Origin: Burkholderiaceae bacterium
GTDB lineage: Bacteria; Pseudomonadota; Gammaproteobacteria; Burkholderiales; Burkholderiaceae_C
DNA length: 64,000 nt
Direction: 5' to 3'
Assembly: GCA_024235955.1 (NCBI GenBank)
Contig: JACKLJ010000001.1
Span: 372,001 to 436,000, forward strand
Position numbers and translations under genes: made by a program. The notes under the pieces were generated by a model, which was not told where the DNA came from, ran no database searches, and worked only from the letters and a program-made list of their open reading frames with translations. Positions 43,624 to 51,813 of this stretch are shown one piece after another. Numbering within the stretch: the stretch's first letter is position 1; the number at the start of each line of letters is the position of its first letter.

Positions 43624-45090
43624 GGTGGCGGGTGGCAGCGGCAGGTCGAGGCGGGCGACGAAGCCGTGCCCCCGCGGCCCGGCGTGCACGCGCAGGTGGC
43701 CGTCGTGGCGCTCGGCCACCGCCCGTGCGATGGCCAGGCCGAGCCCGCTGCCGCCGGCCTGCGCACCGCTGCCACGGAAGAAGCGCTCGCCAGCCCGCGC
43801 CAGTTCCTCCGGCGGCAGGCCGGGGCCGTCGTCCTCCACACTGAGCCGGGCTTGCCCCGCCTCGGCGGCCACGCGCACCGTCACATGGCCGCCGGCCGGT
43901 GTGTAGCGCAGGGCGTTGTGCAGCAGGTTGGACAGCGCCTCGCGCAGCAGGCCGGGCTGCGCGGCCATGGTGAGCGTGGGCTCGCTGGTATCGAAGCCCA
44001 GGTCGATGCGCGCCTCGCGCGCCCGCGGCCACCACTGGCGCGTCAGGTCGCGCGCCAGCGCCACCAGGTCGACCGGCTCGGGCCTGAGCTCCATGCTGTC
44101 GGCGCGCGCCAGCGCCAGCATCTGGTTGACCTGGCGCGTGGCCGCGTCGAGCTGCTCGCGGATGGCCGTCAGCGCGTCGTGCGTGGGCCCGGGTGGCGCC
44201 TCGCGCAGCGCGAACGCGACCTGCGTGGCCAAGGTGGTGAGCGGCGTGCGCAACTGGTGCGAGGCGTCGTCCACGAAACGCCGGCGCTCCTCGCTGGCCT
44301 GCTGATGGCGCCGCATGTGGTGGTTGGTGGCCTGCACCAGCGGGCGCACCTCGCGCGGCAGGCTGGTCTCGTCGATCGGGGTCAGGTCATTCGGCTCGCG
44401 CTGCTGCACCTCGGCCGACAGGCGGGCCAGCGGGCGCAGTGCCCAGCCGATGCCCAGCGCCATCAGCAGCAGGGCCAGCGCCACCAGCGCGGCGTTGCGC
44501 GCGCCGGCTTCCAGAAGCAGCGCGCGCCGGAATTCGTGCCGCGGCCCCATGGATTCGGCCACCTGCACCACCACCCGCGGCCGGCCTTCGTGGCCGGCCA
44601 GCGGCGGCTTCAGCTCGCGCGCGTAGGAGCCCAGACGGATCGGCTCGCCGTAGTAGCTGGCGTTGCGAAAGCGCGGGCGGCCGGTGGGCAGGTCGGACCC
44701 GGGCGCTGGCAGGTCGGTGTTGCCGATCTCCACCAGGCCGTCCTCGGTCGCCACGCGAAAGTACACCGCGCCGCCGGAGGTGAGCTGGAAGAACTCCAGC
44801 ATGGGGTAGGGCAGCTCCACCCCCAGGCCGCCGCCAGCGGTGGTGATGTTGGCGTCAATGGCCTTGATGGCGCCGGCCAGGGAGCGGTCGTAGGCCGCGT
44901 CGGCGGCCCGCGTGGCGGTGCGCCATGCGCTCCACAGGGCCGCGCCGGACGCCACCAGCATGCCGCCCAGCAGAGCCAGCACCAGGGTGCGGCGCAGGCT
45001 GGCGCGGCTCCAGCGGGCCAGGCCGACGGGCTTGCTTCCGCCCCGGCGGGCTGCGCTGCGATCGTCTTCGGGCGGCCGGGCGGCGATCAT
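43618..45090 (-). CDS. tctE: Sensor histidine kinase TctE
   Basis: The 490-residue sensor has two membrane helices flanking a periplasmic domain (residues about 60-190), a HAMP-like region with PLARLSAEVQQREPNDLTPI, the dimerisation/phosphoacceptor helix FVDDASHQLRTPLTTL (His about 278) and the catalytic domain with LSNLLHNALRYTPAGGHVTV, DDGPGLPP and GSGLGLAIARAVAERHDG. It probably detects a carboxylate and phosphorylates TctD. Its start overlaps the tctD stop by 4 nt. Confidence 0.93.
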   Translation of the reverse strand: MIAARPPEDDRSAARRGGSKPVGLARWSRASLRRTLVLALLGGMLVASGAALWSAWRTATRAADAAYDRSLAGAIKAIDANITTAGGGLGVELPYPMLEFFQLTSGGAVYFRVATEDGLVEIGNTDLPAPGSDLPTGRPRFRNASYYGEPIRLGSYARELKPPLAGHEGRPRVVVQVAESMGPRHEFRRALLLEAGARNAALVALALLLMALGIGWALRPLARLSAEVQQREPNDLTPIDETSLPREVRPLVQATNHHMRRHQQASEERRRFVDDASHQLRTPLTTLATQVAFALREAPPGPTHDALTAIREQLDAATRQVNQMLALARADSMELRPEPVDLVALARDLTRQWWPRAREARIDLGFDTSEPTLTMAAQPGLLREALSNLLHNALRYTPAGGHVTVRVAAEAGQARLSVEDDGPGLPPEELARAGERFFRGSGAQAGGSGLGLAIARAVAERHDGHLRVHAGPRGHGFVARLDLPLPPATT

Positions 45091-45764
45091 GGCTCTGCGG
45101 CCTCGGGCTCCAGCACATAGCCCAGGCCGCGCAGGGTGGCGATGCGCACGCCACTGCCGGCCAGGCGCTTGCGCAGCCGGTGCACCAGCACCTCGATGGC
45201 CTCGGGGCTGACGTCGCGTTCGTCCGACACCACGCGGTCGAGGATCTCGGATTTCGACAGCGGCTGGCCCAGGTGCTGCATCAGCGTGCGCAGCACCGCG
45301 TGCTCGCGCGGCGTCAGCGCCAGCGGCTGGTCCTGCAGGGTGAAGGCCTTGGCGGCGGCGTCGTAGGCCAGCGGTCCGCAGCGCTGCAGGGCGCGGGCGG
45401 CACCGCTGGCGCGCCGCACCAGCGCCTGCAGGCGCGCTTCCAGCTCGGCCAGGTCGAACGGCTTGGCCAGGAAATCGTCGGCGCCTTCGTTGAGCGAGCC
45501 CACGCGCTCCATCAGCGAGTCGCGCGCCGTCAGCACCAGCACCGGGAGGGCCTCGCCGCTGGCGCGCAGCGCGGCCAGCACCTCGCGCCCGTCCATGCCG
45601 GGCAGGCCCAGGTCGAGCACCAGTGCGTCGTAGCGGCGCGCCGCCAGGCTGGGCAGCACGTCGCGCCCGTTGTCGACCCAGTCGGCCAGAACGCCGCTCT
45701 GCTCGAGCGCCCGGGCCAGCCAGGTGGCCAGCGTGCGCTCGTCTTCGGCCAGGAGGATGCGCAT
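45087..45764 (-). CDS. tctD: Response regulator TctD, OmpR family
   Basis: The 225-residue protein has a receiver domain (MRILLAEDERTLATWLARAL; phosphoacceptor Asp51 in LVLDLGLPGMDG; Lys in LAKPFDLAEL) and a C-terminal winged helix (LTPREHAVLRTLMQHLGQPL, ISPEAIEVLVHRLRKRL-like PEAIEVLVHRLRKRL). It most likely activates tctCBA through the 11-nt-spaced direct repeats upstream of tctC. It is divergent from the lyase gene, with 66 nt between the starts. Confidence 0.94.
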   Translation of the reverse strand: MRILLAEDERTLATWLARALEQSGVLADWVDNGRDVLPSLAARRYDALVLDLGLPGMDGREVLAALRASGEALPVLVLTARDSLMERVGSLNEGADDFLAKPFDLAELEARLQALVRRASGAARALQRCGPLAYDAAAKAFTLQDQPLALTPREHAVLRTLMQHLGQPLSKSEILDRVVSDERDVSPEAIEVLVHRLRKRLAGSGVRIATLRGLGYVLEPEAAEP

Positions 45765-45830
45765 GACGTGGACAGATCCGCAGTGACGAGGGGCGGTAGC
45801 ATCCAGCCTCGTACCGCAACCGAGCCACCG

Positions 45831-46700
45831 ATGAGCGATTCTCGCAAAACCCTGCGCGCCCTGGCCGAGGCGCGCCGCGCCGCGCTGCTGCCCGGCGCCT
45901 TCAACGCCCTGTCGGCGCGCCTGATCGAAGACCTGGGTTTCGAGGCCGTCTACATCACCGGCGCCGGCGTCACCAACATGAGCCTGGGCCTGCCCGACCA
46001 GGGCTTCATGGGCCTGGCCGAGATCGTCGAGCACACGCAGCGCATCCGCGACGCGGTGCGCATCCCCCTGATCGTCGACGCCGACACCGGCTTCGGCAAC
46101 GCCGTGAACGTCTACCACGCGGTGCGCCAGCTCGAGCGCGCCGGCGCCGACTGCGTGCAGCTGGAAGACCAGACTTCGCCCAAGCGCTGCGGCCACTTCA
46201 ACGGCAAGGACGTGGTGGACACCGAGGAGATGCTGGGCAAGATCCGCGCCGCCGTCGATGCCCGGCGTGACAGCGGCCTGCTGGTGATGGCGCGTACCGA
46301 CGCCGCCGCGGTGTACGGCTTCGACGCGGCGGTGGAGCGCGCGGCCCGCTTCGCCGAGGCCGGCGCCGACATCCTGTTCGTCGAGGCGCTGACCGAGGCC
46401 GACCAGGTGCGTGCGCTGCCCGGCCTGCTGGACAAGCCGCTGCTGATGAACCTGGTGCTGGGCGGCAAGACGCCGGTGCTGCCGCGCGAGGAGCTCGCCA
46501 CGGCCGGCTACGGTTTTGTGCTCTATGCCAACGCCGCGCTGCAGGCGGCCGTGGCGGGCATGACGCGCGCGCTCACGCAGCTGCGCGAGCGCGGCGAACT
46601 GGCCGAGGATCCGGCCCTGGTCGCGCCCTTCGCCGAGCGCCAGCGGCTGGTGAACAAGCCGGCCTGGGACGAGCTCGAGCAGCGCTATGCCAGCCGCTGA
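45831..46700 (+). CDS. Isocitrate lyase / PEP mutase family carbon-carbon lyase
   Basis: The 289-residue protein has the family fold: VYITGAGVTNMSLGLPDQGF, the Mg-binding DADTGFGN (83-90), QLEDQTSPKRCGH with the active-site Cys120 in KRCGH, and VEALTEADQVRALPG. KRCGH is found in methylisocitrate lyase and 2,3-dimethylmalate lyase, but oxaloacetate decarboxylase-type members are also possible. The substrate is unassigned. It overlaps the PrpF-family gene by 14 nt and is divergent from tctD, so it probably metabolises the imported carboxylate. Confidence 0.85.
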   Translation: MSDSRKTLRALAEARRAALLPGAFNALSARLIEDLGFEAVYITGAGVTNMSLGLPDQGFMGLAEIVEHTQRIRDAVRIPLIVDADTGFGNAVNVYHAVRQLERAGADCVQLEDQTSPKRCGHFNGKDVVDTEEMLGKIRAAVDARRDSGLLVMARTDAAAVYGFDAAVERAARFAEAGADILFVEALTEADQVRALPGLLDKPLLMNLVLGGKTPVLPREELATAGYGFVLYANAALQAAVAGMTRALTQLRERGELAEDPALVAPFAERQRLVNKPAWDELEQRYASR

Positions 46701-47871
46701 CGCCGCCGTGCACAGGCAGCGCCCGGTGCCCGCCACCTGGATGCGCGGCGGCACCAGCAAGGGTGTGTTCTTCCTGCCCGGCGACCTGCCGGCCGAGCCG
46801 GCGCGGCGCGACGCGCTGCTGCTGCGCACCATCGGCAGCCCGGACCCGTACGGGCGCCAGATCGACGGCCTGGGCGGCGCCACCTCCAGCACCAGCAAGG
46901 TGGTGCTGGTGTCGCGCAGCGCGCAGCCGGGCTGCGACGTGGACTACCTGTTCGGCCAGGTGGCTGTTGAAGAGCCTTTGATCGACTGGTCCGGCTCCTG
47001 CGGCAACCTGGCGGCGGCCGTGGGCCCGTTCGCGCTGCACGCCGGTCTGGTGGACAGGGCCCCTCGCGACGGCCTGGCGCGGGTGCGCATCTGGCAGGCC
47101 AACCTGGGCCAGCGCATCGTCGCCCACGTGCTCATGAAGGGCGGCGAGGTGCAGGAGCTGGGCGATTTCCGGCTCGACGGCGTGGCCTTCCCGGCGGCCG
47201 AGATCCGGCTCGACTTCCTGGAGCCCGGCGGTGGCGGCGGCTTGCCGCTGCTGCCCAGCGGGCAGCAGCGCGACGTGCTCGAGGTGCCGGGCATCGGCCA
47301 CGTGGAGACCACGCTGATCAACGCCGGCAACCCCACCGCCGTGGTCCATGCCACCGCGCTGGGGCTGCAGGGCACCGAGCTGCCGCGCGCGCTCAACACC
47401 GATGCCGCGCTGCTGGCGCGCTGCGAGGCCGTGCGGGCGCAGGCCGCCGTGGCCATGGGCCTGGCGCCCGACGCCGCCAGCGCCACGCGCGACCGGCCGG
47501 CCACGCCCAAGCTGGCCCTGGTGGCAGCGCCCGTCGCCTACACCGCCAGCGACGGCCGCACCGTGGCGGAGGGCGATACCGACCTGCTGGTGCGCATGCT
47601 GTCCATGGGCCTGTTCCACCACGCGGTGCCGGGCACCGGCGCCATCGCCCTGGCCGCGGCGGAGGCTCTGCCCGAATCGGTGATCGCGCCGCTGGCCCGG
47701 CCAAACGGTGCCGGCAGCGGCTTGCGGCTGGGCCACCCCTCCGGGCTGATCCCGGTGGACGCGCGCGCCGTCCAGGACGCAGGCGGCCGCTGGGACATTG
47801 CGCAGGTGAGCGTGAGCCGCAGCGCCCGGCGTCTGATGACGGGCCAGATCTGGGTGCCGGACGAGCGCTGA
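46687..47871 (+). CDS. PrpF-family isomerase (2-methylaconitate / 4-oxalomesaconate type)
   Basis: The 394-residue protein has the PrpF signatures WMRGGTSKGVFF (residues about 18-30), GGATSSTSKVVLVS, DWSGSCGNLAAAVGPFAL (active-site Cys in the SGSCGN stretch) and HATALGLQG. This family shifts double bonds in aconitate-like acids, such as cis/trans methylaconitate, 4-oxalomesaconate and methylitaconate. The position beside a KRCGH lyase and a tricarboxylate transporter suggests a catabolic route for a branched or unsaturated tri/dicarboxylate. The exact substrate is unknown. Confidence 0.87.
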   Translation: MPAADAAVHRQRPVPATWMRGGTSKGVFFLPGDLPAEPARRDALLLRTIGSPDPYGRQIDGLGGATSSTSKVVLVSRSAQPGCDVDYLFGQVAVEEPLIDWSGSCGNLAAAVGPFALHAGLVDRAPRDGLARVRIWQANLGQRIVAHVLMKGGEVQELGDFRLDGVAFPAAEIRLDFLEPGGGGGLPLLPSGQQRDVLEVPGIGHVETTLINAGNPTAVVHATALGLQGTELPRALNTDAALLARCEAVRAQAAVAMGLAPDAASATRDRPATPKLALVAAPVAYTASDGRTVAEGDTDLLVRMLSMGLFHHAVPGTGAIALAAAEALPESVIAPLARPNGAGSGLRLGHPSGLIPVDARAVQDAGGRWDIAQVSVSRSARRLMTGQIWVPDER

Positions 47872-48120
47872 CGCAGCCCCGCGCGGTCCGGTGGGCGAAC
47901 TGGCGGGCGGGCTGCGTGGCCCGGCCTTGTCCTACGCCGGCGCCCGGCCGCAGGCCGACACGATGAGCGGCACGGCGCCGATGCCCGCGGCGCGGCGGCG
48001 GCCCCACACTGGCCCCATCGGTTGTTCGGGATCAAACGCTGGCCTCCGGAGACCGACGCAGCGCCCTGCCTTTCGACAGCGGCGGCTGCCCAACCCAACA
48101 GCCATGCGAGGAGATTCGAG
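47872..48120. other. Intergenic region without identified gene
   Basis: These 249 nt hold no recognised element apart from the ribosome site GAGGAGA upstream of the DUF1328 gene. Confidence 0.5.
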
Positions 48121-48282
48121 ATGCTTCACTACGCCGTCGTGTTCTTCATCATCGCCATCATTGCCGCCGTGCTCGGCTTTGGCGGCATCGCCGCGGGCGC
48201 CGCGGGGATCGCCAAGATCCTCTTCATCGTGTTCCTGGTGCTGGCCGTGGCCTCGCTGATTGGCGGAGCACTGCGAAAATAA
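48121..48282 (+). CDS. DUF1328 (YtjA-like) small membrane protein
   Basis: The 53-residue peptide (MLHYAVVFFIIAIIAAVLGF ... IGGALRK) is two hydrophobic helices with small-residue spacing, typical of DUF1328. Members are often stress induced, but function is unknown. The ATG follows GAGGAGATT. An upstream in-frame extension to 48022 is not supported. A family A repeat and terminator follow directly. Confidence 0.85.
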   Translation: MLHYAVVFFIIAIIAAVLGFGGIAAGAAGIAKILFIVFLVLAVASLIGGALRK

Positions 48283-48331
48283 GAGCTGTCTGCGCCCGCT
48301 GATAAAGGGCTGCAGGCCAATTTCATGCTCA
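48281..48331 (-). repeat. Family A dispersed repeat, copy 8
   Basis: Minus-strand copy: GAGCTGTCTGCGCCCGCTGA, then AAGGGCTGCAGGCCAATTTC, beginning at the DUF1328 stop codon. Confidence 0.7.
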
Positions 48332-48362
48332 AAAGCCGCTGGTGAAGCCAGCGGCTTTTTTT
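48332..48362 (+). terminator. Rho-independent terminator
   Basis: AAAGCCGCTGG and CCAGCGGCTTT pair around TGAAG and are followed by T7. It lies between the convergent DUF1328 and PheC-like genes and can act for both strands, more strongly on the plus strand. Confidence 0.92.
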
Positions 48363-48385
48363 GTGGCTGCGCAGCAGACAACCCC

Positions 48386-49189
48386 TTACTGCAGCCACCG
48401 CTTTTCCACCGCCGCGTACTCGCCCGTGGCCGTGGCCAGATGCAGCCACTGGTCGACAAAGGCCTTCATGGGCCCGTCGCCGCGCGGCAGCAGCCAGGCG
48501 ATCTCGCCGTACTGCAGCGGCTTGTCGGGGTTGACGGCGCACAGCCCGGGCTTCTGGTGCTGCTGCACCTGCGCTTCGGCGGCCTCGGTCACGAACACGT
48601 CGGCGCGTTTCTGCAGCAGCTCGTCGAAGATGCCCACGTTGTCCTTGTGCACGGTCAACTGGGCCCGCTTGAACTTGGCCCTGGCGAAGCGCTCGTTGCT
48701 GCCGCCCGGGTTGACGACCACGCGGGTGGTCGGCTGGTCGATGGCGGCCACCGTCTGGTACTTGCCCACGTCGTCGCAGCGCACCAGCGGCGTCTTCCCG
48801 TTGACCATGTAGGGCGCGCTGAAGTAGGCGCGCTTCTGCCGGTCGGTGGTGACGGAGATGCCGCCGATGGCGATGTCGCAGGCGCCACCGGTGAAGTCGT
48901 CCATCAGCCTGGCCCAGGTGGTCTTCACGTAGCTCACCTTCACACCCATCGCCCTGGCCAGCGACTGGCTGAGGTCGATGTCGATGCCCTCGTAGCTGCC
49001 GTCGGGCTTCTGGAAGCCGAAGGGCTTGTAGTCACCCGGCAGGCAGGCGCGCAACTCGCCGCGCTGCATCACCGTGTCGAGGCTGGAGGCCGGTGTGGCC
49101 ACGGCGTGACCGCTGGTGCTGCCGGGTGCGGCGCAGGCGGCCAGCGCCAGCGTGCAGGCCAGCAACAGGGTGGAACGGATCGGTGACAT
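48386..49189 (-). CDS. PheC-like periplasmic protein (cyclohexadienyl dehydratase family), lipoprotein
   Basis: The 267-residue product starts MSPIRSTLLLACTLALAACA with a lipobox (AAC). The mature part has a type-3 solute-binding fold but matches Pseudomonas PheC closely along its length, from memory: GDYKPFGFQ, LMDDFTGGACDIAIGGISV, RQKRAYFSAPYMVNGKTPL, NPGGSNERFARAKFKRAQL, TEAAEAQ and YVDQWLH-like FVDQWLHLATATGEY. Those stretches include the residues (Lys of GKTP, Asn of NPGG, Glu of EAxEA) tied to prephenate/arogenate dehydration. If active it makes phenylpyruvate or phenylalanine outside the cytoplasm. The alternative is an amino-acid-binding protein, but no permease genes lie nearby. Confidence 0.75.
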   Translation of the reverse strand: MSPIRSTLLLACTLALAACAAPGSTSGHAVATPASSLDTVMQRGELRACLPGDYKPFGFQKPDGSYEGIDIDLSQSLARAMGVKVSYVKTTWARLMDDFTGGACDIAIGGISVTTDRQKRAYFSAPYMVNGKTPLVRCDDVGKYQTVAAIDQPTTRVVVNPGGSNERFARAKFKRAQLTVHKDNVGIFDELLQKRADVFVTEAAEAQVQQHQKPGLCAVNPDKPLQYGEIAWLLPRGDGPMKAFVDQWLHLATATGEYAAVEKRWLQ

Positions 49190-49243
49190 GGGCGGGCTCC
49201 TTGGGGTGGACGGGTGGCCCAGCATACTGCGGCGGCCGCTAGG

Positions 49244-49816
49244 TCAGCCGGGCCCGAACACCCGGTCCAGCACCTGCCCGTAGGGAAAGGCCGCGCCCGG
49301 ATCCACCTTGCGCAGCCGCCCGGGCGCGCAGGGCATGCGGCCGTGGTCGACGTCCGAATGCCGCACCACGCCGGCACGGGTGACGGCCGGGTGGCGTTGC
49401 ACGATGCCGCGCAGCAGCGCCACCAGCGCATCGATCTGCGCGGGCGGGAACGGGTCCTGCCCGTCGCCGTCGTTGACCAGCTCGATGCCGATGGAGCGGC
49501 CGCTATACGTGAACACGTGGTGAGCCACCTGCTGCTCCGGCATGCTGGCACGCACCGTGCCGTCGCGGTCGATCATCCAGTGCACGCCCAGGCGCGGATG
49601 GGCCTCGATCTGCCGCAGGTTGTCGGCCAGTTCTCCCGCCGGCACCCAGATCGGCCGCCCCTGCGCGTCGCAGGTGGGGCCGCCGGTGGCGTGGATCACC
49701 ACCATGTCGACTGGCTGGGTGCGCAGCGGACCACGCGAACGCGCGAGCGTTGTGCCTGGCGCGGCCCATGTCAGCGCCGTCAGCGCCAGCCAGGGGCCGA
49801 GGTCGCGGCGCTTCAT
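49244..49816 (-). CDS. N-acetylmuramoyl-L-alanine amidase (Amidase_2)
   Basis: The 190-residue zinc amidase has a signal peptide (MKRRDLGPWLALTALTWAAP) and the Amidase_2 motifs VVIHATGG (first zinc His), a catalytic-region IGIELVNDGDG, and VVRHSDVDHGRMPCAPG with the third ligand. It would cleave the lactyl-peptide bond of peptidoglycan in the periplasm. The start overlaps the stop of the upstream membrane-protein gene (ATGA), indicating co-translation. Confidence 0.88.
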   Translation of the reverse strand: MKRRDLGPWLALTALTWAAPGTTLARSRGPLRTQPVDMVVIHATGGPTCDAQGRPIWVPAGELADNLRQIEAHPRLGVHWMIDRDGTVRASMPEQQVAHHVFTYSGRSIGIELVNDGDGQDPFPPAQIDALVALLRGIVQRHPAVTRAGVVRHSDVDHGRMPCAPGRLRKVDPGAAFPYGQVLDRVFGPG

Positions 49817-50247
49817 GGTGCGGGCGGCGCCAGCGCGGGACCGATCAGCCGCCAGCACACCCCCAGCGGCAGCAGCATGCCGAGCAGGCTGACGGCCAGC
49901 ACGACCCATTCGACGCCCCGGACCTCGAACGCCCGCAGGCCCTGCGCCGGCATCAGCCAGGTGAAGGCGGTGAGCACCAGGATCCAGAAGCCGAGTATCT
50001 GCGCGACGATCAGCGACGCCGCGGCGCGGGCCGGCAGCCAGCGCGCGGCAGCAGCCTGAAAACCGCCGCCAATCAGGGCCAGCAGCAGGAACGGCACATG
50101 GAAGAACCAGCCTGCCTGTGGCCAGAGCATCAGCACCACCGTGGGCAGCAGGGCGCCGGCGATCAGCCAGACGACGAAGACCTGGCGCGCCAGCCGGCGC
50201 CGGGCGAGCGAGGTCTGGCTGCGCTCGGGCGCGTCGGCATGGGCCAT
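49813..50247 (-). CDS. Small integral membrane protein of unknown function
   Basis: The 144-residue protein has about four hydrophobic helices (VFVVWLIAGALLPTVVLML, VPFLLLALIGGGFQAAA, LIVAQILGFWILVLTAFTWL and VLAVSLLGMLLPLGVCWRLI). No family was recognised. It lies in an overlapping pair with the amidase gene and 11 nt downstream of metY, so it may be expressed with both. Confidence 0.7.
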   Translation of the reverse strand: MAHADAPERSQTSLARRRLARQVFVVWLIAGALLPTVVLMLWPQAGWFFHVPFLLLALIGGGFQAAAARWLPARAAASLIVAQILGFWILVLTAFTWLMPAQGLRAFEVRGVEWVVLAVSLLGMLLPLGVCWRLIGPALAPPAP

Positions 50248-50258
50248 GCGTGCCGGGC

Positions 50259-51593
50259 TCAGGCCGCGGCGCGCGCCAGCGCCTGATCGATGTCCCACAG
50301 GATGTCGTCCGCGTCCTCGATGCCGACCGACAGGCGCACCATGTCGGCGCTGACGCCGGCTTTCTGCAGCTCCTCGTCGTTCAGCTGCCGGTGCGTGGTG
50401 GAGGCCGGGTGGATCACCAGCGTCTTGGCGTCGCCGATGTTGGCCAGATGGCTGAGGAACTCGCAGGCGTCGATGAAGCGCTCGCCGGCGGCCGCGCCGC
50501 CCTTGACGCCGAAGGTCAGGATGCCCGAGGCGCCGGGCAGGCCATCCACCGCGCGGAACTGCCGGCTGGCGAGGCCGAAGTACGGCGAATCCGGCAGGCC
50601 CGGGTAGTTGACCCAGGCCACGCGCGGATGCTGGCGCAGAAAGTCGGCCACGCGGCGCGCGTTGCGGCAGTGCTCGCGCATGCGCAGGTGCAGGGTCTCG
50701 CTGCCCTGCAGCAGCAGCCAGGCCGACAGCGGCGAGAGCACCGCGCCGAAGGTGCGGTTGACCTCCATGCGCGCCTTCATGGTGTAGCCGAAATCGCCAA
50801 AGGTCTCGTAGAACTTGACGCCGTGGTAGGCCCGGCTGGGCTCCACCATCTCCGGAAACTTGCCGTTGTCCCAGGGAAACTTGCCGCTTTCCACCACCAC
50901 GCCGCCCATGGTGGTGCCGTGGCCGCCGATGTACTTGGTGGCGCTGTGCACCACGATGTCGGCGCCCAGGTCGCAGGGGTTGCACAGGTAGGGGCTGGCC
51001 ACGGTGTTGTCGATCACCAGCGGCACGCCGTGGGCGTGCGCCACCTCGGCCACGGCGGCTATGTCGAGCACGTTGACCAGCGGGTTGCCGATGGTCTCGC
51101 CGTACACCGCGCGGGTGTTGGGCCGCATGGCGGCGGCGAAATGGTTGGGGTGGGAGGGATCGACGAAGCTGGTCTCGATGCCCAGCCGCGCAAAGCCCAC
51201 GCCGAGCTGGCCCACGCTGCCGCCGTACAGCGTGCTGGCGGCGACGATGTGATCGCCCGCCTTCAGGATCGCCAGCAGCGCCGTCATCTGCGCCGCCATG
51301 CCGCTGGCGCAGGCCAGCGCGGCGCGGCCGTTCTCCAGGCTGGCCATGCGCTCCTCGAACACCGCCACCGTGGGGTTGCCGATGCGGCTGTAGACGTTGC
51401 CGAAGGTCTGCAGGTTGAACAGCGCCGCCGCGTGGTCGGCGTTGTCGAACACGAAGCTGGTGCTCTGGTGGATCGGCGTGGCGCGCGCGCCGGTCACCGG
51501 GTCGGGCACCGCGGCGGCGTGGATGGCGCGCGTGCCAAAGCCGAAGACGTGGTCGCCGCCGGCGGGGGGTGTCTCATCGTTGTTATGGGTCAT
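50259..51593 (-). CDS. metY: O-acetylhomoserine sulfhydrylase
   Basis: The 444-residue PLP enzyme makes homocysteine from O-acetylhomoserine and sulfide. The Cys/Met-metabolism fold shows PIHQSTSFVFDNADHAAALF, YSRIGNPTVAVFEERMASLE, ASGMAAQMTALLAI, and the PLP lysine in HSATKYIGGHGTTMGG (about residue 220). Two large central insertions typical of MetY, longer than in MetB, are present. A family A repeat lies just upstream of the start. It is not adjacent to metX here. Confidence 0.93.
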   Translation of the reverse strand: MTHNNDETPPAGGDHVFGFGTRAIHAAAVPDPVTGARATPIHQSTSFVFDNADHAAALFNLQTFGNVYSRIGNPTVAVFEERMASLENGRAALACASGMAAQMTALLAILKAGDHIVAASTLYGGSVGQLGVGFARLGIETSFVDPSHPNHFAAAMRPNTRAVYGETIGNPLVNVLDIAAVAEVAHAHGVPLVIDNTVASPYLCNPCDLGADIVVHSATKYIGGHGTTMGGVVVESGKFPWDNGKFPEMVEPSRAYHGVKFYETFGDFGYTMKARMEVNRTFGAVLSPLSAWLLLQGSETLHLRMREHCRNARRVADFLRQHPRVAWVNYPGLPDSPYFGLASRQFRAVDGLPGASGILTFGVKGGAAAGERFIDACEFLSHLANIGDAKTLVIHPASTTHRQLNDEELQKAGVSADMVRLSVGIEDADDILWDIDQALARAAA

Positions 51594-51655
51594 TCAGGCC
51601 TCCAGCCCTTGCGCAGCAGGCGCAGACAGCTATCGAAACAGGAGTGATCGAACGG
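51592..51655 (+). repeat. Family A dispersed repeat, copy 9
   Basis: CATTCAGGCCTCCAGCCCTT at the metY start codon leads to GCGCAGACAGCTATCGAAAC. It forms the 5' region of metY. Confidence 0.8.
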
Positions 51656-51705
51656 ACGTTATACGCCACGTCACCCAGCAGATTTTGCCGGCATCTAAGC
51701 CCCAA

Positions 51706-51813
51706 TGGCCTCGGAGCAGGCCACACCAGCGGACGCCGTGGCCGGGGTCTCCCCGGCCACTGGCGTCGTCCCCCCTCAGGGGGGAAGGCGCCGAAGGCGA
51801 CTCAGGGGGGAGC
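51706..51813 (-). repeat. Family B repeat, copy 3, directly after the CoA-binding protein gene
   Basis: Read on the minus strand it starts TAG-GCTCCCCCCTGAGTCGCC, the TAG being the stop codon of the gene, and continues through CCCCCCTGAGGGGGGACGAC, a stem-loop GTGGCCGGGGAGACCCCGGC and GGTGTGGCCTGCTCCG. The first 17 nt including the TAG are nearly identical to the copy at 55195. Confidence 0.85.

Noticed and set aside
44925..46700. A plus-strand frame starting far upstream of the lyase gene
   Set aside because: The first 302 codons are antisense to tctE and tctD. The true start is the ATG at 45831, where homology begins.
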